Under the pieces are notes generated by a model that saw only the letters and a list, made by a program, of their open reading frames with translations, had not been told where the DNA came from and searched no databases. 5,705 nucleotides of DNA from Candidatus Bathyarchaeota archaeon JdFR-04 (GTDB taxonomy: Archaea; Thermoproteota; Bathyarchaeia; Bathyarchaeales; UBA233): NCBI GenBank assembly GCA_002010925.1, contig MTLR01000005.1:1-5705 (forward strand), given 5' to 3'. Below are positions 1 through 5,705 of this stretch, piece after piece; the first letter of the stretch is position 1; every line of letters starts with the position of its first letter. Made by a program: the position numbers and the translations under genes.

Positions 1-368
1 AGGTGGAGAAGAGTACAAGGAATTATGACAAGCACTTTTTGAATATTGCTATTGCCTATGGCGGAAGAGCTGAGATCGTAGACGCAGCCAAAAAGATAGC
101 AGAAATGGTCCATCGAGGCGAGATGTCCCCAGAAGCCATAACCGAGAAGGTGTTCGAAAAGCATCTTTACACAGCTTACCTGCCTAAACAAGATCCTGAT
201 CTCATCATCCGGACTTCCGGCGAAGAGCGTCTAAGTGGCTTCCTCCTGTGGCAATCCGCATATAGCGAACTCTGCTTTCTAGATGTGTTCTGGCCAGAGT
301 TCCGAAAAATTGATCTTCTAAGGGCCGTTAGGACTTATCAAAGACGTAAGAGGCGTTTTGGTCGCTGA
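1..368 (+). CDS. uppS: cis-prenyltransferase (polyprenyl diphosphate synthase), C-terminal part, 5' truncated
   Basis: This is the C-terminal half (about 121 residues) of a UPP synthase-family cis-prenyltransferase, which adds isopentenyl units to make a long Z-polyprenyl diphosphate. In archaea the product becomes the dolichol-type lipid carrier for glycan transfer at the membrane. Visible signatures, numbered from the codon at base 3, are the [16 protein letters not shown] block (13-28), then [20 protein letters not shown] (64-83), then WPEF (97-100). R70, R76 and E89 line up with the conserved Arg/Arg/Glu of the IPP-binding site. A Gly (79) stands where many bacterial enzymes have Asn in SNF; from memory of the family, that is usual in archaea. 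The GTG at base 3 is only an internal Val codon: the N-terminal part with the catalytic Asp and first substrate-binding motif lies outside the window, and family proteins are about 240-260 residues. The gene ends in TGA and converges on the GTPase gene 11 bases away. Confidence 0.95.
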   Translation, partial: VEKSTRNYDKHFLNIAIAYGGRAEIVDAAKKIAEMVHRGEMSPEAITEKVFEKHLYTAYLPKQDPDLIIRTSGEERLSGFLLWQSAYSELCFLDVFWPEFRKIDLLRAVRTYQRRKRRFGR

Positions 369-379
369 TAAAAGGAGTT

Positions 380-1621
380 TTATGCTCTTCTCTTCGCACT
401 GATAATTGAAATCACGTCTCTATCCTTTAGAATGTAGTTTTCCCCTATTCTTTTCTTCTCTCTTGCCTCTACAGCGTAAATGAAGGTGTCGCCTAATTCA
501 GTATGTATCATATAAGCAAACTCCCGGGCAGTAGTTCCGTAGGGCACTAGATAGGCGTCTGGTAAAACTTTTCCCTCGTGATCTGTTAGATGTTCGATGT
601 CTTCAACCGGATAAACAACTATCATGTTTAAGAGTTTGAAGAATGCAGTGTTAATTGCTTGTTGAACTCCGGTGGACCCATGTTTAACAAGGATTTTCTC
701 CCTTATGGTTTCCAAAGCCTTAATCTGCGCTTGAGTTAATTTTTCCGGGGCGTTTATCGTGAAATTGCAGTTTCCAGGCGTATAAGTTATACGCTCTTTC
801 TCGGAGGCTCTACGGAGCGCTAGTTCGGCTTCTGCGCAGCAAGGCACCACCATATAGTTTAACTCTTTCAATCTTTGAAGATTTTCTTCTGCATAAGGTA
901 AATCTATTTTATTCGCAACGATCAATGTGGGCTTGGCTATTCGTCTTAAGGCATCAACAAATGTTAGAAATTCTTTTTCTGTCCAGCTTGCTGGTTTATC
1001 CGGATTTAACCCTGTAGCCCTTATTGCTTCAAGGATATGGGCTCGTTTTATTGTAAGTCCACTTAGTTTCTCCTCGAGTGTTGAAATAAGATCTTTTCCA
1101 CCGGATTCAATTGTCCTTGCCAGTTTCGACCAGTTTCGCTTTAGTATGTTTGCAAGCCACATGGTTATTTCAACTTCGAGAAACTTCACATCTTCTAATG
1201 GGTCATGTGCACCTGGTTTAAGAACTCTCCCCTCAAGATCAGTAGCTCCCGATGCATCTATAACATGGATTAGAGCATCCGCCTTACGTATCTCGTCTAG
1301 GAACTGGTTCCCTAGCCCTCTTCCCTGCCAAGCTCCTGGAACAAGCCCGGCGCAGTCAATAAGCTCAACCGGTATCAGACGAATTCCGTCGACACAAATG
1401 GAATTAACCGGGTTATCCCTAACATTAAACTCTCCACACACACAGGGCGATCTAACATAACCTATTCCTCGGTTTGGCTTAATGGTAGTAAACGGATAGT
1501 TAGCTATTTCAGCTGGAGCAAGTGTGGCAGCGCTAAAAAAAGTGGATTTCCCAACATTTGGTTTCCCAACAATACCTAATAACTTCGAGCGGGACTTTTG
1601 CATTCCAGACACTTTTATCAT
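380..1621 (-). CDS. ychF: YchF/Obg-related TGS-domain GTPase, archaeal type
   Basis: A complete 413-residue P-loop GTPase of the TRAFAC/Obg-HflX group, archaeal YchF-like subgroup, expected to be cytosolic and to act with ribosomes or translation. G1 is GKPNVGKS (19-26), the switch I region is NYPFTT (41-46), G3 is DCAG (89-92) and G4 is NKID (237-240). A likely G5 lies around CAE (262-264). Residues 333-409 form a TGS domain ending VISIISAK. Leu93 follows DxxG where Ras has its catalytic Gln, the mark of hydrophobic-substituted (HAS) GTPases. G4 is NKxD, not the NxxE of bacterial YchF and human OLA1, so GTP rather than ATP is predicted. A small Cys cluster (C60, C62, C76) between switch I and G3 resembles that of archaeal relatives. 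ATG at 1621 is taken as start, although Met7 (ATG at 1603) is also possible; neither has a clear Shine-Dalgarno site. The length is normal for the family and there is no sign of disruption. Confidence 0.93.
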   Translation of the reverse strand: MIKVSGMQKSRSKLLGIVGKPNVGKSTFFSAATLAPAEIANYPFTTIKPNRGIGYVRSPCVCGEFNVRDNPVNSICVDGIRLIPVELIDCAGLVPGAWQGRGLGNQFLDEIRKADALIHVIDASGATDLEGRVLKPGAHDPLEDVKFLEVEITMWLANILKRNWSKLARTIESGGKDLISTLEEKLSGLTIKRAHILEAIRATGLNPDKPASWTEKEFLTFVDALRRIAKPTLIVANKIDLPYAEENLQRLKELNYMVVPCCAEAELALRRASEKERITYTPGNCNFTINAPEKLTQAQIKALETIREKILVKHGSTGVQQAINTAFFKLLNMIVVYPVEDIEHLTDHEGKVLPDAYLVPYGTTAREFAYMIHTELGDTFIYAVEAREKKRIGENYILKDRDVISIISAKRRA

Positions 1622-1665
1622 GTTCGGGATTCCAGCTATTCATTAATGTTTCAAATTTAACTTCC

Positions 1666-1677
1666 TTTAAGCTTAAA
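1666..1677. repeat. 12-bp perfect palindrome TTTAAGCTTAAA
   Basis: The sequence is identical to its own reverse complement over 12 bases. It overlaps the candidate TATA box of the GTPase gene, so it could be a binding site for a dimeric regulator. It may equally be chance in AT-rich DNA. Confidence 0.5.
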
Positions 1678-1680
1678 TAA
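1673..1680 (-). promoter_or_regulatory. candidate TATA box for the GTPase gene
   Basis: Read on the minus strand this is TTATTTAA, an archaeal TATA-like element about 52-59 bases before the ATG at 1621. Transcription starting about 25 bases downstream would give a leader of roughly 30 bases. The region is AT-rich, so chance matches are likely. Confidence 0.35.
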
Positions 1681-1704
1681 CATTTTGTTTGCCTAGTCTG
1701 GATA

Positions 1705-1714
1705 AACTTAAGTT
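1705..1714. repeat. 10-bp perfect palindrome AACTTAAGTT
   Basis: This is a second self-complementary site in the same intergenic region, with its centre about 38 bases from the centre of the first palindrome. The two are related in composition but differ in their core (AAGCTT against CTTAAG). A regulatory role is only conjecture. Confidence 0.45.
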
Positions 1715-1799
1715 AAGGTTAGCCGTTGGCGATTTCAAAGTTATATTTCAATAAAGTAGCTAGATCTTGGTTCTTGCTTGTTACGAGTGTTTCATAACA

Positions 1800-1808
1800 C
1801 ATTTAAAG
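1800..1808 (+). promoter_or_regulatory. candidate TATA box for the coiled-coil gene
   Basis: CATTTAAAG resembles an archaeal TATA element and is preceded by an A-rich stretch that could serve as BRE. It lies about 40-48 bases before the ATG at 1848, predicting a short leader of about 20 bases. No good Shine-Dalgarno sequence lies next to that ATG, which fits a short-leader mRNA. Confidence 0.4.
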
Positions 1809-1847
1809 GATTTCCTCTAAAAATGTGAGAAGAAGCCGCCTCAAGAC

Positions 1848-3485
1848 ATGGTGAAAATCTTGCAATCCAATTTCATGGAATTTCTGGTTCCCTTCAGTGT
1901 TCCCTCCTCGAAACGTAAGAAACCTTTTACTAGAGAAATGGAAAAGGCGGCTGTTTTTTACTTAGCCGAAAAGGAAAGGAAAAAAGGCGGCGGCCTGTTC
2001 TCGAAACAGCCAGTTGAAAAATTGTTGTTTATCGCCGAGGTTTGTTATCCTTTCTGGATTATTCCCCTAGGTGATACTGCTCTACTCCTAGACGGGTTAA
2101 GTTTTGCCTTTCACACATTTACTTATAAGAACATTCCTAATGTGAAAGTCTTTCTCGAAAACCTTGAAAGAAGCTCCAAAACGAAAGAAACTTACATGGC
2201 TTTCTTAGCTGATAACCTAAACTATTTTCGTGTTCCTGAAGGTGAAGTAGAAAAAACGATAGATGGTCTTATAACCAACTCTGAATTCTTAAACGAATTT
2301 AACAATTTCATGTCAGAAGCTACACAGATAGACTCGCCTCCGTCTGAAATGGTTGTGCTTTCACCAACTATCGACGAAGATGAAGTAGCCGCGATAAAAA
2401 AGGAGCTTCAATGCTTAAAAAGTCTATTCACTGAGGAAATAAACACCCTCTGTAAAACCATGAAACTTCTCAGCACCACAACAGGCGATTATATACGGGC
2501 TTTACGTAACAAAGTCAAAGAAATACAAGAAAAATTTGATGAAGAACTTGAAAAGAAGAAAAGAGTAATCAAACAAAAAGTGGAAAAAATACGACAAAAA
2601 TACGACGTACAGATAACCAGAGTTTCCAAAGAATATGAAAAACTACTTTATCAGCTTCAGCAAAAAAGGGTCAAAATGGAGAAAAAACGACAGCAACTTC
2701 AAAACAAAATTGAACAATGCGAAGCCGAAATAAAAACCTGTCAAATCAATAAAGACGACGTAGGCGAAGAGAAATGGAAAGAAGAACTTAGGAAAAACAA
2801 GGAAGAGTTAGCTAAAATCGAGGCTGAATTCAAAGAAACTGAAAAAATGATAAACGAGAAAGAAAGCGAAAAGAAAATTGAAGTTTTCAATATTCGGTCT
2901 CAATGTGAGGCTGAAATCAACGAAATAGAAAAAGATTTAATGGAAATAGAAGCTTCAAGGGACGCTAAAATCCAAATCTACAATAAGGAAATGGAACAGC
3001 TTGAGGAATTAACCACGGAAATAATTAACAAAATTGACTCTTTAGTAAAACTTCGAGAATCCACAGTGTTGCTGTTCGAAAAACTTGGTCTTAACCAGAA
3101 ACGTCGAAAATGTATTCGGGTTCATGTGCCCTTTTATTTAGCTTGTTTTCAAGCTGAATCCAAAAAACGTTATGTTCCTTTCCCACCAGTCGTAGTAAAC
3201 CCTGTGAGCTCCTCGATCAGACTTAAAGGGATGTTGGGCAAGGATAAAATCAGCCAGCTTATTCGCTCGAGAACCAAGGCTTTCCCCTCTTTACTTAACA
3301 AGTTTATGCTGTTGATGGAAAAGAACGCCGTGTTTAAACGAGAAATAGATGAAGCTGGAAATAAGGCAAATATTTTACGAACTAAGAGCCTTCGCGGAAG
3401 GGTTAAGGAAGGATTAGAACAGCTCAGAGAGGAAGGTTGGCTTTCTGAAAGAGAACTGAGAACCCTACGAAAAATTTTAAAGTAG
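1848..3485 (+). CDS. hypothetical protein with long central coiled coil
   Basis: A 545-residue protein I do not recognise as a named family. It has three parts. Residues 1-165 are mixed and probably globular, with a hydrophobic stretch around 57-90 containing CYPFWIIPLGD, then a predicted helical segment. Residues about 175-405 are a highly charged, Lys/Glu-rich helical region with heptad-like spacing, best read as a long coiled coil. Residues about 415-545 are a basic C-terminal part that begins with a similar strand motif (VHVPFYLACF, 425-434) and ends in predicted helices (LREEGWLSERELRTLRKIL). There is no signal peptide and no convincing membrane span, so a cytosolic location is likely. 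The coiled coil recalls SMC-like or scaffold proteins, but no Walker A or B motif is present, so it is not an SMC/Rad50 ATPase. The start is the first ATG of the frame; the next codon, GTG, is an alternative. It is preceded by its own candidate promoter and lies 154 bases before the permease cluster on the same strand, so read-through is possible. Confidence 0.85.
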   Translation: MVKILQSNFMEFLVPFSVPSSKRKKPFTREMEKAAVFYLAEKERKKGGGLFSKQPVEKLLFIAEVCYPFWIIPLGDTALLLDGLSFAFHTFTYKNIPNVKVFLENLERSSKTKETYMAFLADNLNYFRVPEGEVEKTIDGLITNSEFLNEFNNFMSEATQIDSPPSEMVVLSPTIDEDEVAAIKKELQCLKSLFTEEINTLCKTMKLLSTTTGDYIRALRNKVKEIQEKFDEELEKKKRVIKQKVEKIRQKYDVQITRVSKEYEKLLYQLQQKRVKMEKKRQQLQNKIEQCEAEIKTCQINKDDVGEEKWKEELRKNKEELAKIEAEFKETEKMINEKESEKKIEVFNIRSQCEAEINEIEKDLMEIEASRDAKIQIYNKEMEQLEELTTEIINKIDSLVKLRESTVLLFEKLGLNQKRRKCIRVHVPFYLACFQAESKKRYVPFPPVVVNPVSSSIRLKGMLGKDKISQLIRSRTKAFPSLLNKFMLLMEKNAVFKREIDEAGNKANILRTKSLRGRVKEGLEQLREEGWLSERELRTLRKILK

Positions 3486-3530
3486 ACGCGTTCACCTCAC
3501 TTGGATTCTGAAGGTTTAGGAACAAAAAGT

Positions 3531-3539
3531 CTTATAAAC
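3531..3539 (+). promoter_or_regulatory. candidate TATA box for the permease operon
   Basis: CTTATAAAC lies just after a purine-rich run (AACAAAAAG) that could act as BRE, and is the best TATA match in the 154-base gap. Transcription from about 25 bases downstream would give a leader of about 75-80 bases, compatible with the GGTG site before the ATG at 3640. A weaker AT-rich match near 3604-3613 is an alternative. Confidence 0.5.
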
Positions 3540-3628
3540 TATTATTTTCTATGGTTTAGCTTCAGATTGCATCATTTCACAGTTTTAATGACTATGTTGA
3601 AGCCTAAATTTAACTCTAAAACCCGCTC

Positions 3629-3632
3629 GGTG
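3629..3632 (+). promoter_or_regulatory. Shine-Dalgarno site GGTG
   Basis: GGTG lies 7 bases before the ATG at 3640 and pairs with CACC of the archaeal 16S rRNA tail. It supports that start over the in-frame ATG at 3649 (Met4). Confidence 0.5.
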
Positions 3633-3639
3633 GAACCTA

Positions 3640-4167
3640 ATGAAACCTATGGGGGAAGAGATTCGCCGCAGATTTCCGCGGATTACCATGAGCTTAATAA
3701 TAGCTTTTATTATTCTAATAATCGGTTTTATAATTCCACCAACAGTTAGCGGTATAATTATTCCCGGTCTTAATGTGGAAGCCAGCCATTTCGTGTGGAT
3801 AATAACTATGATTACTACGGCAATTTTCCTTATAAGAGCCTTGGCTGACTCACTAGTGATTGCTGACATAGTGATAGATATAATTGTTAAGCGTTTAGGC
3901 ATAAAAGAGGAGAAACCTCCTAAACGGGCGGCGAGAGAACTCATCTACATCATAGTTATCATCCTGATAACGACGGCTGTCTCCCCGATAATAACCGGAT
4001 TGGAAATGGGACAGTTCCTTGCAAAAGTTGTGACTTATATAGCACTGGCGCTAATATTGATACTCATATATGACATTGGGCGGATCTTTTACAAAATTAT
4101 TGAAGAGAAGGCTGATTTGTTAGCTGAACGTCTTTCACAATTGGCTGAAAAAGATAAAGGGAAGTAG
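3640..4167 (+). CDS. small four-helix membrane protein, unknown function
   Basis: A 175-residue, very Ile-rich integral membrane protein that I cannot assign to a family. Hydrophobic spans are at about 17-42, 50-68, 101-119 and 127-146. The span at 50-68 runs into an amphipathic stretch reaching about 84. The N terminus is basic (RRRFPR, 9-14) and a charged loop, KEEKPPKRAARE (89-100), separates two helix pairs. The C terminus (148-171) is an amphipathic charged helix. Each half has the same plan: span, Pro/Gly-containing turn, span, charged amphipathic tail, suggesting internal duplication. The positive-inside rule puts the N terminus, middle loop and C terminus in the cytoplasm. The stop is followed after 1 base by the permease ATG, so the two are surely co-transcribed and perhaps translationally coupled. 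An accessory subunit of the permease is the most likely role, but this rests on context alone. The plan vaguely recalls membrane regions of small-channel (MscS-like) proteins; no channel domain is present. Confidence 0.88.
   Translation: MKPMGEEIRRRFPRITMSLIIAFIILIIGFIIPPTVSGIIIPGLNVEASHFVWIITMITTAIFLIRALADSLVIADIVIDIIVKRLGIKEEKPPKRAARELIYIIVIILITTAVSPIITGLEMGQFLAKVVTYIALALILILIYDIGRIFYKIIEEKADLLAERLSQLAEKDKGK
4159..4161 (+). promoter_or_regulatory. weak ribosome-binding site before the permease gene
   Basis: A GGGA-like purine stretch (AAAGGGAAG) at the 3' end of the preceding gene lies a few bases before the ATG at 4169. With only one base between stop and start, coupling to upstream translation may matter more than this weak site. 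Confidence 0.3.
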
Positions 4168-4168
4168 C

Positions 4169-5449
4169 ATGGACTCGGCAACTATCATCTTCATCCTCAT
4201 TTACGTTCTAACTATACTAATCTCAACCACCGAACTTGCCCCCATGTCCCTTGCAGCTTTAACCGGAGCGTTGCTTACGGCGTGGTTTGGGATCCAATAT
4301 AAAGTTTTCAGCTATGAGGAGGTATTAGGCTTCGTTGATATGCGTCTTCTTATGCTAATCATCGGCACTATGGTTGTTGTTGAAATTGCTGAGCGGAGTG
4401 GATTGTTCCGTGTGGCAGCGTTGTATGCCATTAAGCTTTCTGGCGGAAGCCCGGAAAGACTCTTTGTCTTCCTTTGCATAGTGTCAGCTTTGGTATCCAT
4501 GTTCTTAAGCGACCCTACGGCTATGCTACTTATGGCAGCTGCCATCGCAACAATAACTAAACTACTGAACTATGATCCTGTTCCCTATTTTCTTTCATCC
4601 ACTATTATGATAAATCTTGGAGGAACAAGCACATTAATAGGGTCTATGAGCAACATGATAATAGGCATGGAAGCCGGAATGAGCTTCACTGACTTTATCC
4701 TCTACTTAGCGCCATGCGAGATAGCGTTATGGATACTAACTATACTTACACTTTACTTGCTTTTCAAATCGAGACTTGGAGAAAAAAAGACACTTCCAGA
4801 ATACGAGCCACTAGAAACTATAACAAACAAGAAACTATTCTATCAGTCATTGTTTACCCTATTTCTTTTAATATTCTTCTTCTTAACTTTAGAGAGCTTC
4901 CAAGTTGGACCGGAAGGTGTGGCCTTAGGCTGCGCCATCCTCGCTTTAGCCCTTACCAAAATTGACCCTGCTGAAATTTTTAAAGAGCTAGACTGGGAAA
5001 CCCTGTTTTTCATAGCTGGGTTTATGTTTATAGTTAGCGGATTAGAAAGCACTAAAATCATTAATGATGCTTCAGAAGCAATATTTCAGTTTGCAGGGAA
5101 AAACACATTTAGCATTTCAGTTTTAATGCTGTTTTTCACAGGTCTTGCTAGCACCGTTGTAAGTAATATAGCTGTCGCTTTAACTTTTGCACCCATCATT
5201 AGCTCTAAAGTTTTTCAAGGAGCAAACCTTACTCCTATATGGTCTGCACTAGTTTTGGGAACAAATCTTGGTGGAGCCGCTACGCCTTTTAGTGGAACTG
5301 TTTGTATAATGGCTATTGGAGCATTGAAACGAGAAGGAATAGTGGTAGACTTCAAAGAATTCACTAAGGTAGGGTTAATCACAACAATTGTCCAACTTAG
5401 TTTTTCAGCTTTCTATTTAATTATTAGATTCGGATGGGTTGGTGTATAA
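4169..5449 (+). CDS. ArsB/NhaD (CitMHS-like) superfamily ion permease
   Basis: A 426-residue polytopic membrane protein with about 10-12 hydrophobic spans. It belongs to the ion transporter superfamily that includes ArsB, NhaD, OCA2/P protein and SLC13-type permeases; the length is typical. Family signs are DMRLLMLIIGTMVVVEIAERSGLF (57-80), the half-helix region VSMFLSDPTAMLL (109-121), NLGGTSTLIGSMSNMIIG (149-166), DWETLFFIAGFMFIVSGLE (275-293), VSNIAVALTFAPII (331-344) and NLGGAATPFSG (366-376). The paired SxxxxDPT/SNxxxAL and NLGG-T/ATP elements reflect the inverted two-repeat fold, with residues of the transport site at the tips of the re-entrant hairpins. A central hydrophilic loop (about 201-222) separates the halves. 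Substrates in this superfamily include arsenite, Na+/H+, citrate, sulfate and other anions; which applies cannot be told here. No arsR, arsA or arsC gene lies next to it, so arsenic export is not supported. It sits between two small genes with gaps of 1 and 3 bases. Confidence 0.9.
   Translation: MDSATIIFILIYVLTILISTTELAPMSLAALTGALLTAWFGIQYKVFSYEEVLGFVDMRLLMLIIGTMVVVEIAERSGLFRVAALYAIKLSGGSPERLFVFLCIVSALVSMFLSDPTAMLLMAAAIATITKLLNYDPVPYFLSSTIMINLGGTSTLIGSMSNMIIGMEAGMSFTDFILYLAPCEIALWILTILTLYLLFKSRLGEKKTLPEYEPLETITNKKLFYQSLFTLFLLIFFFLTLESFQVGPEGVALGCAILALALTKIDPAEIFKELDWETLFFIAGFMFIVSGLESTKIINDASEAIFQFAGKNTFSISVLMLFFTGLASTVVSNIAVALTFAPIISSKVFQGANLTPIWSALVLGTNLGGAATPFSGTVCIMAIGALKREGIVVDFKEFTKVGLITTIVQLSFSAFYLIIRFGWVGV
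5441..5444 (+). promoter_or_regulatory. Shine-Dalgarno site GGTG inside the permease 3' end
   Basis: GGTG lies 8 bases before the ATG at 5453, within the last codons of the permease gene. It matches the GGTG used before the first gene of the cluster and supports 5453 as a true start. Confidence 0.45.
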
Positions 5450-5452
5450 CTA

Positions 5453-5705
5453 ATGGAAAAAATTAGGCAATGGTTTAGGTTGAGAAGAATAAAGCCGGAG
5501 GAAAAATATGAAGCGACCAAGAAGGAGTTTGAAATGGCTATGGGAAAACCCTTTATAACCATTAGAGTAGAGATGCCTGAAGGATTTGAAGAGTTAAGAG
5601 CACAGTTTTTAAACTTGGAACATGATGAACGTTTTCTCGATGAGGTTAGAGATCTGGTTAAAAAGCGGCTGGTTCACGAAAGCCACGGAGTAAAACAATC
5701 CTCTT
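5453..5705 (+). CDS. small charged soluble protein, 3' truncated, unknown function
   Basis: An open frame starts with ATG three bases after the permease stop and stays open for 84 codons to the window end, so the C terminus is missing. The N terminus is basic and amphipathic (MEKIRQWFRLRRIKPEEKY). A predicted beta-strand, PFITIRVEMPEGF (33-45), follows, and then acidic/basic helices (EELRAQFLNLEHDERFLDEV, 46-65, and on to about 73). There are no transmembrane spans, so it is cytosolic, perhaps touching the membrane through its basic start. I recognise no family and no catalytic motif. Its tight spacing after the permease gene, with its own GGTG site, argues that it is a real gene of the same operon. 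A cytoplasmic regulator or partner of the permease is possible but inferred only from position. Confidence 0.75.
   Translation, partial: MEKIRQWFRLRRIKPEEKYEATKKEFEMAMGKPFITIRVEMPEGFEELRAQFLNLEHDERFLDEVRDLVKKRLVHESHGVKQSS

Larger units (their letters stand above)
1622..1847. other. divergent intergenic region
   Basis: This AT-rich 226-base gap separates the leftward GTPase gene from the rightward coiled-coil gene. It holds candidate TATA boxes for each direction and two short perfect palindromes, listed separately. I see no open reading frame of note, no tRNA and no obvious structured RNA in it. Confidence 0.7.

Noticed and set aside
366..382. Terminator between the converging genes
   Set aside because: Only short T and A runs of four bases or fewer lie there; no hairpin or strong T-tract is visible.
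927..1460. 177-codon open frame on the plus strand
   Set aside because: It lies entirely antisense to the well-supported GTPase gene; its translation shows no family motif and is rich in Ser and Arg, as expected of a shadow frame.
1622..1637. GTTCGGGATTCCAGC resembling a tRNA T-arm
   Set aside because: It does not match the GTTCRANYC consensus, and no acceptor, D-arm or anticodon stem can be drawn around it.
2367..3062. SMC/Rad50-like ATPase suggested by the coiled coil
   Set aside because: No Walker A (GxxGxGKS/T), signature or Walker B motif is present in either terminal region of the protein.
3501..3749. 82-codon open frame overlapping the start of the small membrane protein
   Set aside because: It starts with TTG, runs through the candidate promoter and into the membrane protein gene in another frame, and has a low-complexity Asn/Ser/Tyr tail without a recognisable domain.
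3585..3944. 119-codon minus-strand open frame
   Set aside because: Antisense to the membrane protein gene. Its hydrophobic Ile-rich look follows from the ATA/ATT/AAT-rich sense codons read backwards.
4312..5061. Three short open frames inside the permease gene (4312-4545 and 4843-5061 minus, 4714-4965 plus)
   Set aside because: All lie inside the permease coding region in other frames and none has its own start signal or domain.
4169..5449. Arsenite resistance operon
   Set aside because: The permease belongs to the superfamily that includes ArsB, but no arsR, arsA, arsC or arsM-like gene lies beside it and superfamily substrates are diverse.

Overview
The window looks like a piece of an archaeal chromosome. 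The reasons are an archaeal-type cis-prenyltransferase, a YchF-like GTPase of the archaeal subgroup (NKxD G4 motif and C-terminal TGS domain), TATA-like boxes upstream of the genes or operon starts, and short GGTG ribosome-binding sites matching the archaeal anti-Shine-Dalgarno. The sequence is moderately AT-rich. The protein style fits a Thermoproteota/Bathyarchaeia-like lineage, but that is inference; nothing here fixes the phylum. There are no RNA genes, CRISPR arrays, transposons or clear mobile elements.

Left part (1-1621): the 3' end of a polyprenyl diphosphate synthase gene runs rightward. It converges, with an 11-base gap, on a complete leftward gene for a TGS-domain GTPase. Both are housekeeping genes: lipid carrier for glycosylation, and a ribosome-associated GTPase. 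A 226-base divergent intergenic region (1622-1847) follows. It holds candidate promoters for both strands and two short perfect palindromes.

Middle (1848-3485): a 545-residue protein of unknown function. A long charged coiled coil separates an N-terminal and a C-terminal globular part, each with a similar hydrophobic strand motif ending in P-F-W/Y.

Right part (3640-5705): a very tight three-gene rightward cluster with gaps of 1 and 3 bases. It encodes a small four-helix membrane protein that looks internally duplicated, an ArsB/NhaD (CitMHS-like) superfamily ion permease, and a small charged soluble protein cut off by the window end. A TATA-like box at 3531-3539 probably starts this unit. 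The arrangement suggests a permease with a membrane accessory subunit and a cytoplasmic partner. The substrate cannot be read from sequence, and this cluster together with the coiled-coil protein is the least understood part of the window.
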